Shown here: one piece after another, positions 34,860 through 45,700 of the stretch
Layout: every line of letters begins with the position of its first letter
Numbering within the stretch: the first letter of the stretch is position 1
Assembly: GCA_025765615.1 (NCBI GenBank)
Contig: JAIVFJ010000397.1
Location: forward strand, 1-48,959
Reading direction: 5' to 3'
Length of the DNA stretch: 48,959 bases
Source: Zopfochytrium polystomum
Lineage: Eukaryota; Chytridiomycota; Chytridiomycetes; Chytridiales; Chytridiaceae
Translations under genes and position numbers: made by a program
Notes under the pieces: generated by a model
What the model was told of the DNA's origin: nothing
The model's input: the letters and a program-made list of their open reading frames with translations, nothing else
The model's database searches: none

Positions 34860-35271
34860 ATTAGCACAATTAGAATCATTATCTTTGTTATAATGAGAGA
34901 GCTATTTGGCTCCTTTGTTACCAATGGGTTTATGTAGCCTTGGAGCCCCCCCTTGCTTGTATGTGTATGTAATCATGTAAATACTTCTTAACTCTTACCT
35001 TCTTCCTTGTCAGTTTTGCCTTGTCATTAATTTTTCATTAAGCCTGTCATTAATTTTTCATTCTTTCTTCCTTTTATTTTTCTTCAACATTTTCCTTCCT
35101 TCCCTTCTGTCTTCTTTCTTTTCTTTCTTTCCTAATGCCCCCTCCCTATAAATAGCTGCCCTGGGAGGAGCAGCCTCATCAATTCCACCTATCTTTACAA
35201 AACCTTTCATAAATGCCATTTCTTAGAAAGTAGATTTGTTTTCCAGTGAAACCCACCTTCCCCCTTCCCTA
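34860..35271 (+). repeat. LTR arm, left half of an inverted pair
   Basis: Matches the reverse complement of about 35539-35900, including TATAAATAGCTGCCC (about 35149) versus ATAAATAGCTGTCC on the other strand. It breaks off at 35271 where the U5-like part of the opposite copy begins. Confidence 0.5.
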
Positions 35272-35900
35272 CGTAAACAGTCTACTCTGAGTGAAGGAGT
35301 GAATGAAGTGGAAATGTGTGATTGTGGGTGTCCTTCTCCCCAACTTGGAGAGAAGGAGAAAAACTCTGTTATGAATTATTGATACATAATGATGATATGC
35401 ACACTATAATAGTTGTGAGGCAAGTGTGACCAGCACAGGGTAAAAACCTCTCCTACATTATCTGCTTTGAGCAGAGGAGGAGGAAAACTGTTAACAGCTG
35501 GTTTCTGTTCCACTTAATACTTGGAGAATTTGTCAACAGTGCAAGAGGGGGATTCAGTAGAAAACAAATCTAATTCTTAGGAATGGAATTTTTTGAAGGT
35601 TGGGTTGTAAAGATAGTTGGGATTAACGAGGCTGCTTCTCCAAGGACAGCTATTTATGTGGAGAGTGGCGTTAGAAAGAGAAAAGAAAGACAGAAAGGTA
35701 GAAAAATGTATGAAAGGAAGGAAGAATGAAAAATTAATTACAAGGCAGTACTGACAAGTAAGAAAAGATAAGAGATAAGAAGCATTTACAAGATTATGAA
35801 ACATATGAACAAGGAGACTCTCAAGTTACTCAGACCCTAATTGTAACTCAAGAGCCAAAGGGAGCTGTTCCTCACTATCAAAGATAGTGAAATACAGCGC
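35272..35900 (-). mobile_element. Copia-family LTR, minus orientation (family copy 3)
   Basis: On the minus strand a TATA-bearing U3-like segment (about 35900-35539) runs into the 267-base segment 35538-35272. That segment is shared with 5728-6000 and in part with 22078-22216. It gives the fullest view of this LTR family, about 630 bases. The left arm at 34860-35271 repeats the U3-like part in the opposite direction. Confidence 0.5.
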
Positions 35901-36503
35901 AATTAGAGCAGGGAACTTAACAATTTGTTCGAATAATTTGCCTATATAAATTGAAAAAAATTATGGGAATGACCAGAATCGATCCCTCTTTCAGATAGGG
36001 TCATACATTATATATATAAAATGTATGATGTGTCATATGTCGCGAAGTAAAGTAAGGGCTCTTTGCGAACCTTGGCCAACACTTATGTGAGATACTCCAG
36101 AATCTCATATTCTGAACCAATCAATGCTATAACACTGATACGCTGTTTGCCGTTGTGGATGATATCGCCAAGTACATCACTGCCACTGCTTTGGGTTTTG
36201 CTTATTGGTGTCTTCCGAGCGATCCATAGTGAAAGGTCTGGAGGGTGTTCCAGAAAAAATAGTTGATGACTTGTGTGTGACAGCGCATCCCAGAAGGCAG
36301 GATTTCACTATCGTCCACTGCTTGAACAGCCAATGCTTGTGACTTAGTAAAGGGGGTTCCGAGGGGAAGATGGCGTGGTGGAAGACAGTTGATTGTCTAA
36401 ATTAAGAGGCGGTCGAAGGGGGGAGACCTCAAACTTGTCCTCATCCGACGACGAATTGGACAGAGATGACGACTCAGAAGATTCTGATTCGGAGACTCCA
36501 TCC
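35901..36503. other. Unassigned stretch with an acidic open tail
   Basis: No gene was identified. On the plus strand 36441-36530 can encode a run rich in Ser, Asp and Glu ending in TGA, reminiscent of an acidic transposase tail, but nothing upstream supports a protein. Confidence 0.25.
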
Positions 36504-36806
36504 TGTGAGACTCCACTGAGGTCTCAGTGATAAAGTCTGGGGATTTTATTCGCAAAAACTAGCGTACTTGTCATAAAAAGCAAGGATCGAGACTCCTATT
36601 ATTCCCAGTTCTTAGTTTCCAAGGCGTTATCAAAGTGTATTTGCAGCTAACCTGTCATTATTATTGCGACAACTTCACTACTTTTGTCTTTACAGTTTCT
36701 GTTGCGCCAGGATTTTGCCAACATGTTTCTTTTTTGGTGACTAACAGAGACTGCGGGGATGGGGTGGCCGACTCATACCCCCGCCCACCAAATTAGTTAT
36801 TTTCAG
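36504..36806 (+). repeat. Dispersed repeat, inverted copy of 27523-27842, ending at the ABC transporter
   Basis: The sequence begins TGTGAGACT and shows clear similarity to the reverse complement of 27842-27523 throughout. This includes CAGTGATAAAGTC, GGGATTTTATTCGCAAAAAC and AGTGTATTTGCAGCTAACCTGTC. Its last bases read TTATTTTCAG here and TTATTTTCGG in the other copy, so this copy ends in a usable splice acceptor right before transporter coding sequence. Confidence 0.65.
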
Positions 36807-39800
36807 CACTTGTCCCAGATGTTCATGCCATCCGGCGTCTCGATTGCGCACCATCTTTGCCCTGCAGGCCGCCGCGACGCTGTTTGGCCAATCGTACAAG
36901 CAGATACAGCGGAACATTGTCGTCAACCTCAGGACGGTGATGGTCGGGGCCATCTACAAGAAGACCTTGAGGCCGTCCGGGGAGGCGGAAAAGACGTTTA
37001 CACAAGGCCGCATTCTGAATATGATCAATGTTGATGTTGAAGGCATCATTCGGTTTGCGGACGACGCAGTCAGCATCCCGCTAACACCCGTTCAAGGCAA
37101 GTGTGTTGTGTGTTTGCGGGGGAGTGCGTTTATGTGTGAGTGAGTGCGTTTGTGTGTGTGTGTGCGTGAGAAGAGAGAGAGAGAGAGTGTGTGTGTGTGT
37201 GTGTGCGCGAGGGAGTCCACACGTCAAGTGCAAACGCTGGCACGAAACAGAACTAAACTCTAAAAACTAATTAAACTTTCCCCGCAGTGGCCGTTGGCGT
37301 CACACTGCTCCACAGGCTCATCGACAACGCCGTCTTCGCGTCCCTTGTAGTGATCGTCCTCACCGTTTCCCTCCAGGGCCTCGTTCTGAAATCCTTGGCG
37401 TCGATTCAAAAGAAGCTGTACGGAGCCAGCGACGCGCGACTGAAGGCCATCCGCGAGTTGCTCTACGGCGTCCGCGCCGTCAAGCTCCACGCCTGGGAGC
37501 CCATTTTCCACCGACGCATCGAGGGTCTGCGAGAGAACCAGTTGGCCCACTTGAAGAGCTATAACATCGTCTTTATGCTCTCAAACTCGATGGGCAACGT
37601 CGGCCCCATGCTCATGCCCGTCGTCGGCCTTCTCTTGTGGGTGTACCGCTCCGCTCCGAGCCAGTACATGGACCCGGCGGTGGTGTTTCCGGCGTTGTCT
37701 CTGTACGAAATCCTGTTCTTACCCTTGTACCTCTTGCCAACTATTGGAGCGTAAGTTTGGCGCCTTTTTCGCTGGTGTATGTCGCTGTTTTTGGTGTTTT
37801 TTGATGAGTTTCCGTTCCACAGCTTCTTTGCAAAGGCGAGCGTCTCAATCAGTCGCATCCGCGCCTTTCTCTTTGCGGCCGAGTCGAACCCCCTCAAGAC
37901 GCTTCCCGCAGAGAACCCCAGCGATGCAGACGCAGCCGCTATCGCCATTAACGGCGCCTCTTTCAAGTGGGAATCGGTCGTTCCGGACGGCGCCGGGCCG
38001 AAAGGCGGCGGCGACGCCAAAGAGGGCAGCGGCGACAAAAAGGCGTCCATTGGAGCCGCCAAAGGCTCGAAACCCTCGCTCCGCTGGCCGAAACCGCTCG
38101 GGGGCGGAAACGCGCGTGCAGAAAAAGACGCCGCAGATGTCGACGGCGGCGACGCCGGTGCGGACGCAGCAGGCCCGTTCTTTGAGAACCTGACGCTGCG
38201 GATCCCGCGCGGCAAGCTGACGTGCGTGGTCGGCCCGGTCGGCTCGGGCAAGTCGAGCCTGCTGTCTGCGATCATTGGCGAGATGGCGCCCGTGGCGGCG
38301 GCGACGACGACTCCGCCCACGCCGCCGCCGGTCGAGATCCGCGGCAGGATGGCGTACGCGCCGCAGCAGCCGTGGATTGTGACGGACACGGTGGAGGGCA
38401 ACATCGCGTTTGCAGGCGGGAGACCGGAGCTCGCGGGCTTGGGCCAGGCGGAGAGGGAGGCGAGGATGGACGCGGTGATCGAGGCCGCGATGCTCAAGGC
38501 GGATTTGGCGGCGCTGTCGGCCGGCAGGAAGACGCTGATCGGGGAGAAGGGCGTGAATTTGAGTGGAGGACAGCAGGCCAGGCTTTCTCTTGGTTAGTGG
38601 CGAGGAGGGGAGGTTGGTCGTTTTGGCAGCCCTGGCGGTCTTTCGTACTGATACAATATTTTGTGAATCTTATGCAGCTCGAGCGGTCTACGACGATGCG
38701 GATATTTACCTTTTGGTAAGGAGGAATGGGCCATCCCTCACCAATGAAACTGACGAAACACAACAAATCAAACGTAAAACCCTCTCCTTGCCCATTTTAA
38801 AAAGGATTTTCCGCTGTCCGCCCTCGACGCCCGGGTCGGCACGGCCGGCTTTTCGCGCCGCATCAAGCGCGCCCTCGCTTCCAAAACGGTCGTCCTCGTC
38901 ACGCACCAGCTCCACTTCCTGCCGTTCGCCGACCACATCGTTGTGATGCAAAAGGGCCGCGTCGTCGAGGAAGGCAAGTTCGAAGCCCTGGTCGCAAAGC
39001 CGGACGGCGCGCTGTCGGGGATGATGGCGGGCTACGGCGTGCACGACGGCAAGGATAAGGGCAAGGCGTCTGGGGCCTCGCAGAGCGGTGTGCTGGGAAA
39101 AGAGGCGGCGCTGGCGGGTGGGACACACGACGGCCAGGACATGGAGAAAGAGATCGGCGAGGACGGCGACGACGGCGACGAGGAGGCGACCGGTGCGGTC
39201 GGGCAAGATGACAACATTATAAAGGAGGAGGAGCGCGAGACAGGCACCATCAGCAAAAAGGTGTGGCTCAGCTTCTTCAGGGCTGTCGGCGGATGGCCTT
39301 TGGTCGCGACCATTTTGACCGCTTCGGCCGTCAACCAAGCGGTTGGGGTGGTGACCAGCCAGTCTTTGACGTGGTGGACCGACGGCAAGTTCAACGACAG
39401 CCTTGGCCTGGCTGGGTACACAAAGGTGTATGCTGGGCTCACTGCGGCTACAATCCTTGGCTTGTGTGAGTTCCCTGTCTTTTGTTTTCGGTTCTTGTTC
39501 TTATCAGGGCTTGCGCGATGCCCAGTCACCGTCAGCTTTTTGGCCGTCGCCGGTGGATATACTGCAAGTAAACATTACCACAAAGCCGCGATTTCTCGCC
39601 TCATGTACGCTCCAATGTCGTTTTTCGAGAGCCAGGTAAGCTTCGACGAGCCACTTACGGTAAACAAGGTTTTAAAGCGTCTTCCAGCCGATCGGCCGAA
39701 TTTTGAATCGGCTAAGCCGAGATGTTGATTTCATCGACCAATATCTCTACCTCTTCTACTTCAGCACGATGTTCTACGTGCTCCAGCTGATCGCTCCGTT

Positions 39801-41580
39801 AATCTTGCTGGTTATTTACTTTCCAATTCTATTGGGTAAGAATACTATTATTTACAACACACCAGAAAATGGCGTTGCTAACAGGTTGCAACTCGCACGG
39901 GCTGAATAGCAATCATCGTTCCCATCATGGGTGTTTACTACGTCATCGGCCTCTTCTACAGAACCACCAAACGAGAACTCCGCCGCCTCGAATCAAACTA
40001 CCGTTCGCCGCTCAACGCCCACATCTCAGAGACGCTCGCAGGCCTCCCGACCATCCGCGCGTTCCAAGCCGAAGACCGCTTTGTCGCGCGCCAACGCGTC
40101 CTCACCGACCTCTCGAACACGCCTCGATTCCTCAACCTCTGCCCATTTGGGTCGCCGTCCGCATCGAGGTGCTGGCTGCGTGCATCACGCTCACCATTTC
40201 GCTCCTCGGCATTTCCGGGAAAGTCAGCCCGTCGTCCATCGGTTTGACGTTGACCACCGCGCTGAGCATTATCGATATTGTCGGCGGACTGGTTAAAAAT
40301 TACGCCATGCTGGAATCGGAGGTGCGGGAGGTGTTGGTTAAATTTCTTTTCTTGTAACAAAACGGCTGTCGCACACCTGCCGCTCTTCCCCGATAACCAC
40401 CTGGAAATGAACAAAAGATGAACTCGGTGGAACGCCTCGAGTATTACTGCACCGAGATCCCAAACGAGGCTGCGAGAGCGCTTCCAACGGACCCAGACCA
40501 GTCATGGCCCTCTGCAGGTGAAATGGTCTTGTCGGGCCTTGAGGTGCGGTACCCAAGTCGCCCCGACCACGCCGTCCTCAAGAATATTTCGATCAATGTA
40601 CGAGCTGGCGAAAAGGTGACAGAACCCCCACTGCCCGACCCACCACGTCCCCTTCCACGCACACACATTGCACACACCCTTTCTTCCCCACAGACCTTCA
40701 CATCACTCGTCATCCTCGTCTCCTTACCCTTACTATTACTTTATCACAGATTGGCGTCGTCGGCCGCACGGGATCGGGCAAGACGACGCTCCTCTCGGCA
40801 GTCTTCCGCCTGACGGAGCCGACCTCCGGCGTCATCTCCATCGACGGCCGCCCGACGACCGAGTTGGGCCTCGCGACGCTGCGCTCGCGGCTGCAGATCA
40901 TCACGCAGGATCCCATCCTGTTCGCCGGCACGGTCCGCTTCAACCTCGACATCGAGGAGCGCTGCACGGACGCCGAGATCTGGGCCGCGCTCGACGCCGC
41001 AGGGTTGAAGGACGCCGTGGCGGAGATGCCGGGGAAGCTGGATGCGATGGTCGAGGAGGGCGGGAGCAACCTGTCGGTCGGGCAGAGGCAGCTGATGTGC
41101 TTGTGTCGGGCAATGTAAGTGGGGAGCTGGGCGGGTGGTTCTGTAAACTCTGTCCGCCATCCCCTTGCCGTCGGGCTATTTCATTTCAAGTCTGTCTGAC
41201 GTTCAAAACACTTCCAACCCGAAACCCCGCCCACCCCACAGCCTCAAAAAGTCCAAACTCCTCTTCCTCGACGAAGCGACGGCCTCCGTCGACGCGGCAG
41301 CAGACGCGCAGCTGCAGGGGCGGCGATCCGCGCGCACTTTGCGGACGCCACGGTCGTCTCCGTCGCGCACCGGCTCCACACTGTGGCGGGCTTTGACCGC
41401 GTGCTCGTGCTGGACGGCGGGCGTGTCGCCGAGTTTGACGCGCCAGCCGCGCTGCTGGATAAACCCAAGGACGCCGAGGGGGCCGGAGGAGTGTTTCGGA
41501 GCATGGCGGAGGCGACAGGTAAGGAGAACTTTGAGGCGCTGAGGGACGCCGCGAGGAAGGGATATCGCGTCAAGGAGTGA
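36807..41580 (+). CDS. ABCC/MRP-type ABC transporter, 5'-truncated, two or more frame breaks
   Basis: Exons: 36807-37096, 37288-37750, 37823-38592, 38678-38715, 38805-39465, 39508-39635, 39688-39835, 39910-40321, 40418-40615, 40750-41114 and 41242-41580. The first intron appears to use a GC donor. TMD1 starts mid-domain, so TMD0 and the first spans are absent from the window. NBD1: Walker [11 protein letters not shown]-loop APQQPW, signature [12 protein letters not shown], Walker [14 protein letters not shown] (Phe where ABCC proteins usually have Asp). TMD2 includes APMSFFES and [20 protein letters not shown]2: Walker [10 protein letters not shown], signature LSVGQRQL, Walker [10 protein letters not shown]-loop VAHR. 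One-base slips are needed near 36857, 40141 and 41321 (a G run). The family exports organic anions and glutathione conjugates, or acts in vacuolar transport; the substrate here is unknown. Confidence 0.88.
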
Positions 41581-41704
41581 AGGTGAAAAGTGTTGGTGCA
41601 CCGGGCACAGGGTAACGCTTTAATTGAAATCGACTTCGTTTTTTTTTTTTTCTTCGTAAGGCCGGTATGCAAGTTCCTCCACGACCCCACTTGGCTCTCC
41701 CTCT

Positions 41705-41788
41705 CATCAGAATTATGTGTTTGTCATGTGCAGTACTACAATAAAATCATCAGAATTATGTTTGTCATGTGCAGTCCTACAATAAAAT
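41705..41788 (+). repeat. Tandem duplication carrying two poly(A) signals
   Basis: Units of 43 and 41 bases (41705-41747 and 41748-41788), each with CATCAGAATTATG near the start and ending ACAATAAAAT. Both carry AATAAA, about 160-205 bases after the transporter stop, so this is a plausible duplicated polyadenylation site. Confidence 0.75.
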
Positions 41789-42761
41789 GTGTAGGAACGA
41801 AAGAAAACAAAACAAGCTTCCCGCACAGACATGTACATGAACGTGCGTGCTCTTGATTTGATAAATAAAGCTGTTCGCTCGAGTGCGGGTTGCAACGCAA
41901 TGGAAAACACTCCCCAACCTGGAGAAAAAAAAAAGGAAAGGAAAAAAAATGGAAAGGAAAAAAAAAAAAAGAAAGGAAAAAAAAAGAGAAATTTTCGTCG
42001 ACAAGGTGAGAGGAGCCAGGCATCGGGCGACGCACGCGCAGCCCTTGCCCACCCTGCCTTCCCCCCCTTCCCCCACCCTTTCGAGGATAGCCACCACCCA
42101 CCACCAACGTTCTGGACACATGGAGGCTCAGATGGATCGGGCGACGCTGGATCGCATCCTTCCCAAATCATGACCTGCCCCGTCACAGACTCGGCCCGCC
42201 AGCCACGTTGTGGGGTTGGCGATGCTGGATCGGACAAACAGACCCCATCGCTCGATCGAATAGATGTTCCGGGACACAAATGATGAGTGAGTTACTCACC
42301 TCTACTCGCTGCTTAGATACGAAGTGGCTGACCAGTGGATCGCACCGCTTCAACCCCCCTCATCCCAGCGCTCCCCCATAATCCCCTCTCTTCAAAAGTG
42401 TCGAGATTTCGCAACTGTATGATCGACGATTAACGTGGTATGCCTGGGAAGGGGGGGCGATTGACTGATTGACTGATGAAATTTTCGACCACTTCTTTGT
42501 TGTCACGTATTTTGTAACCATCCAAACGCCTCAGCAGTCTCCACCCACTGAGTATCTAGTCTCCATCTCCATTTTCTTGACCATCTTTTTGCACTGATCA
42601 CAGGACAAGTTGACCAATGAATCCACTTAATAAGCGCTCTACTCCCAAATTCCTGAGCCTCCCCTACACTCTCCCCACTTCAAGCATCAGTTTACCCTCC
42701 CAAATCTAACACTCAAGTCCGCTTTGCAGAACCTTATCACAGAGTACGCTTTCAGAGAATA
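41789..42761. other. Intergenic region between the ABC transporter and the NLR-like gene
   Basis: An A/G-rich run lies at 41920-41995. No gene was found. The 3' part (about 42280-42761) is the presumed promoter and leader of the downstream NLR-like gene; no TATA box was identified with confidence. Confidence 0.4.
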
Positions 42762-45700
42762 ATGGCCAGCCAAGCAACTGCATGGACTGTGACCTTTGTG
42801 CATGATGGCCTTGGAAGGAAGGTCCGCATTCCGGCAGCCACTGACTTTTGTGGCCTGCATCAGCTTGTTTGTGCCAAATTCCAGATCTCTTTTGCCATAG
42901 AGTTGGTGTATGTGGACTCTGCCACAAACGATGCAATTGTCCTTGATGAGGACGATGATCTACCCAGTCTGCTTTCTCAGAATTTCAAGTGGAAAGTAAG
43001 CACCTTTGTGTATTGCCTGCACTTCGTTCTTTGTTCCATCTTCTATTTGTTCTCACAATTGTGAAGGTGGTTGGTGCTGTGAGCTCCAGCGCCACTGGAA
43101 CCACTTCTGCGGCTGCTGCTGCTGTCACAACCAATATGGGAGTGGTGGCTGCTCCCTCTGCAGCATCTGGTGGCAGCTTTGCTGTGGCTGCTGCTGCAGA
43201 TGACACTTATGACAAGAGTCTTGGAAATAAGAAAGGTGAGACATGTAATTCAGTTGGTTCCCTCAATCTTGTTTCCCTAATTCTTTTGTTTGCTGCAGAG
43301 AAATGGATTGAGCTGATTCCAGAGGAATGGCAATGCAAAGCCAAAGTTCAAAAGCACCCATTTTTCATCAGGTATCAGGTTCATTTTGCTTCTTGCTGTG
43401 CCTCCCTCTAATGTCACTGCCAGCTACCGGCAGGCTTCTGAGACAGTCTTTGCTGGAAAACTTTTCGACAAAATGATGTCTTCCCTCTTGAAAGCTTATA
43501 CTGGATCTGTCCTCACTGAGGAGTCCAGGCTGAACGGAAGACATGCTTTTTTGGATGCAGAGTGCCTTTCCTTTGGTGAAGAATGGGGAATCAACTTCAT
43601 GTCTGGACTGTTTCACTCCTCAGTTATCATTCTGCTGTGTTCTGATGCAAGTATGGAGAGAATGCGGGAGGCTGACAAGAAGCCAGACAACTGCTTGCTG
43701 GAAGTGAGATCCTTTTTTCCCTCATCCTCTACTCCACTAACACACAACTCTAGTGGGAGCTTGCACTCCAGATGAAGAAAGAAAGAGGCCATGATATCCT
43801 GCCTGTACTTCTTTCAAGCAGGCAAGGAGCAACCCTGGAGAATGGCAAGACGGCACAGGTCTTGGTGGACTTCAGCAGCTTTGATGTCACAAAGTTTCCT
43901 GATCTCCCTCACGCTCACCCTCTGAGTCCTGGCCTCCAGTCTGTGTCTCAAACAGTCAAGATGATTCTAGACCTCAATGGGCCAAAGGTTAATCCAGAGA
44001 GCGATGTGATGAAGTAAGTGTAAACACTCCTCCCAATTTCTCTTTCTTCACCTGACATTGATCATCCTACGAACCTTCACAGAATTGTGACTGAAGCCAG
44101 AGAAGTGTACAGCCGCCGCAAGGCTGATTTGAAGACTCCAATCCCCAGTCCAGATATTTCACTTTCCAGATCCAGCTTGGCCGAATTGGAGAAATGGTTG
44201 ACTCCGCTCTCTGAGGTGATGGATATTGAGAGGGAGAGTCTCCTGAAGGACGTCGTTCCTGGATCAAGGCAGTGGCTGTTGAAGAAAGTTTTTCAGTTCT
44301 TGTCTCCAGATGATCCTGCAGCAGCCAACCCCAACAGGGTGATGTGGTTGAAAGGTGTTGCTGGTGTTGGCAAATCCGTAATGGCTGCCATTGTGTCCAG
44401 GGAGCTGCAAGCCCAGGGCATGCTGGGTGGCCTATTCTTCTGCAAGCATGATGACGAGCGTCGCAGCAGTGCACGCAACCTGGTCCTGACTTTGGTGTTT
44501 GGTCTTGCAAAGTTCAGTTATCAATTTGGAGAGATCCTGCTTCAAGTCAAGCAAGACAATCCAGATATTCTGTCCAAATCTGTATTTGAGATGATGAAAG
44601 TTTTGCTTGTTCAGCCATTGGAGAAGGTCGTTGCTGCCGGAAAGCTGGATACACTGGTGGTACTGGTTGTTGATGCCCTTGATGAATGCAGTGTTATTGG
44701 GAATCGGAATGAGATTCTTTCAGTATTTCAGGAGCTGAACAGGCTGCTTCCTGATAATGTGAAGATGCTTGTGACTGGACGCCCTGAAGTCGATATTGTG
44801 AAAGCCTTTGAGAAGATTCCATTTGAGGAGATTGAGCCAACGGCAGAGGAGAACACTCAAGACCAGATTGAGTTCACAAGAGATTTCCTCAGGTCTTCAA
44901 ATGCTGAGCAATATGTTGTTGATGAGGGATCTGAGATTCTGGTGTCAAAGTCTGCTGGAATATTTGTCTGGCTTGTGGCTGCTTGCACTTATTTGCGGAA
45001 ATTAGAGACTGAAGAAATCACTCTTGAGCAAATTAAAGACCTTCCTGACGGTGACAAGATGGATGGCAGCATTGACTTGATGTATGACAGAATATTCAAT
45101 GGCATCCTCCAATCTATCAGAGGGAGTCATTTGGAAACTCTTCTTCCTGCTGTGCTGTCCATCATTGTTCTTGCCTATGAACCTCTGACTGCTGTCGCAG
45201 TTGTATCTCTGCTGGACAAGGAGGAACCTGAAAGTGTGATGAGATGCATCCGCCTGCTTGATCCCATCCTTGTGCTTGATGGTTCCACCAAGAAGATAAG
45301 GATTTTCCACAAGTCTGTCAAGGACTACCTGACTAATCCAGAAAGATGCAAGCTGTCTGTTCACATTGACCTGAAAAGAAACCACTCTGAACTTGCAATG
45401 GTGTGCATCAGTGCAATGAACAGAAATCTGAAATTTAATATGTGTGACCTGCCATTCTCTGATTTCCACTCTGAGATCCCTGATTTTGATGAGAAAGTGG
45501 AGAAGGGAGTCCCTGAGCATGTCAAATATGCAGTGAAGCACTTCTGGGAGCATTGCTTTGATTCCTCAGTGGAAACTACATGCCAGACCAATGACGAGGA
45601 GGAGAACTTGAAGAAGCCCACAGAGGCAACCTCTCTCATACAAGGCACAACGGCCAAAGATACCAAGTCCATTTCCAGCTCCTTCAAGAGGAAGAACTGG

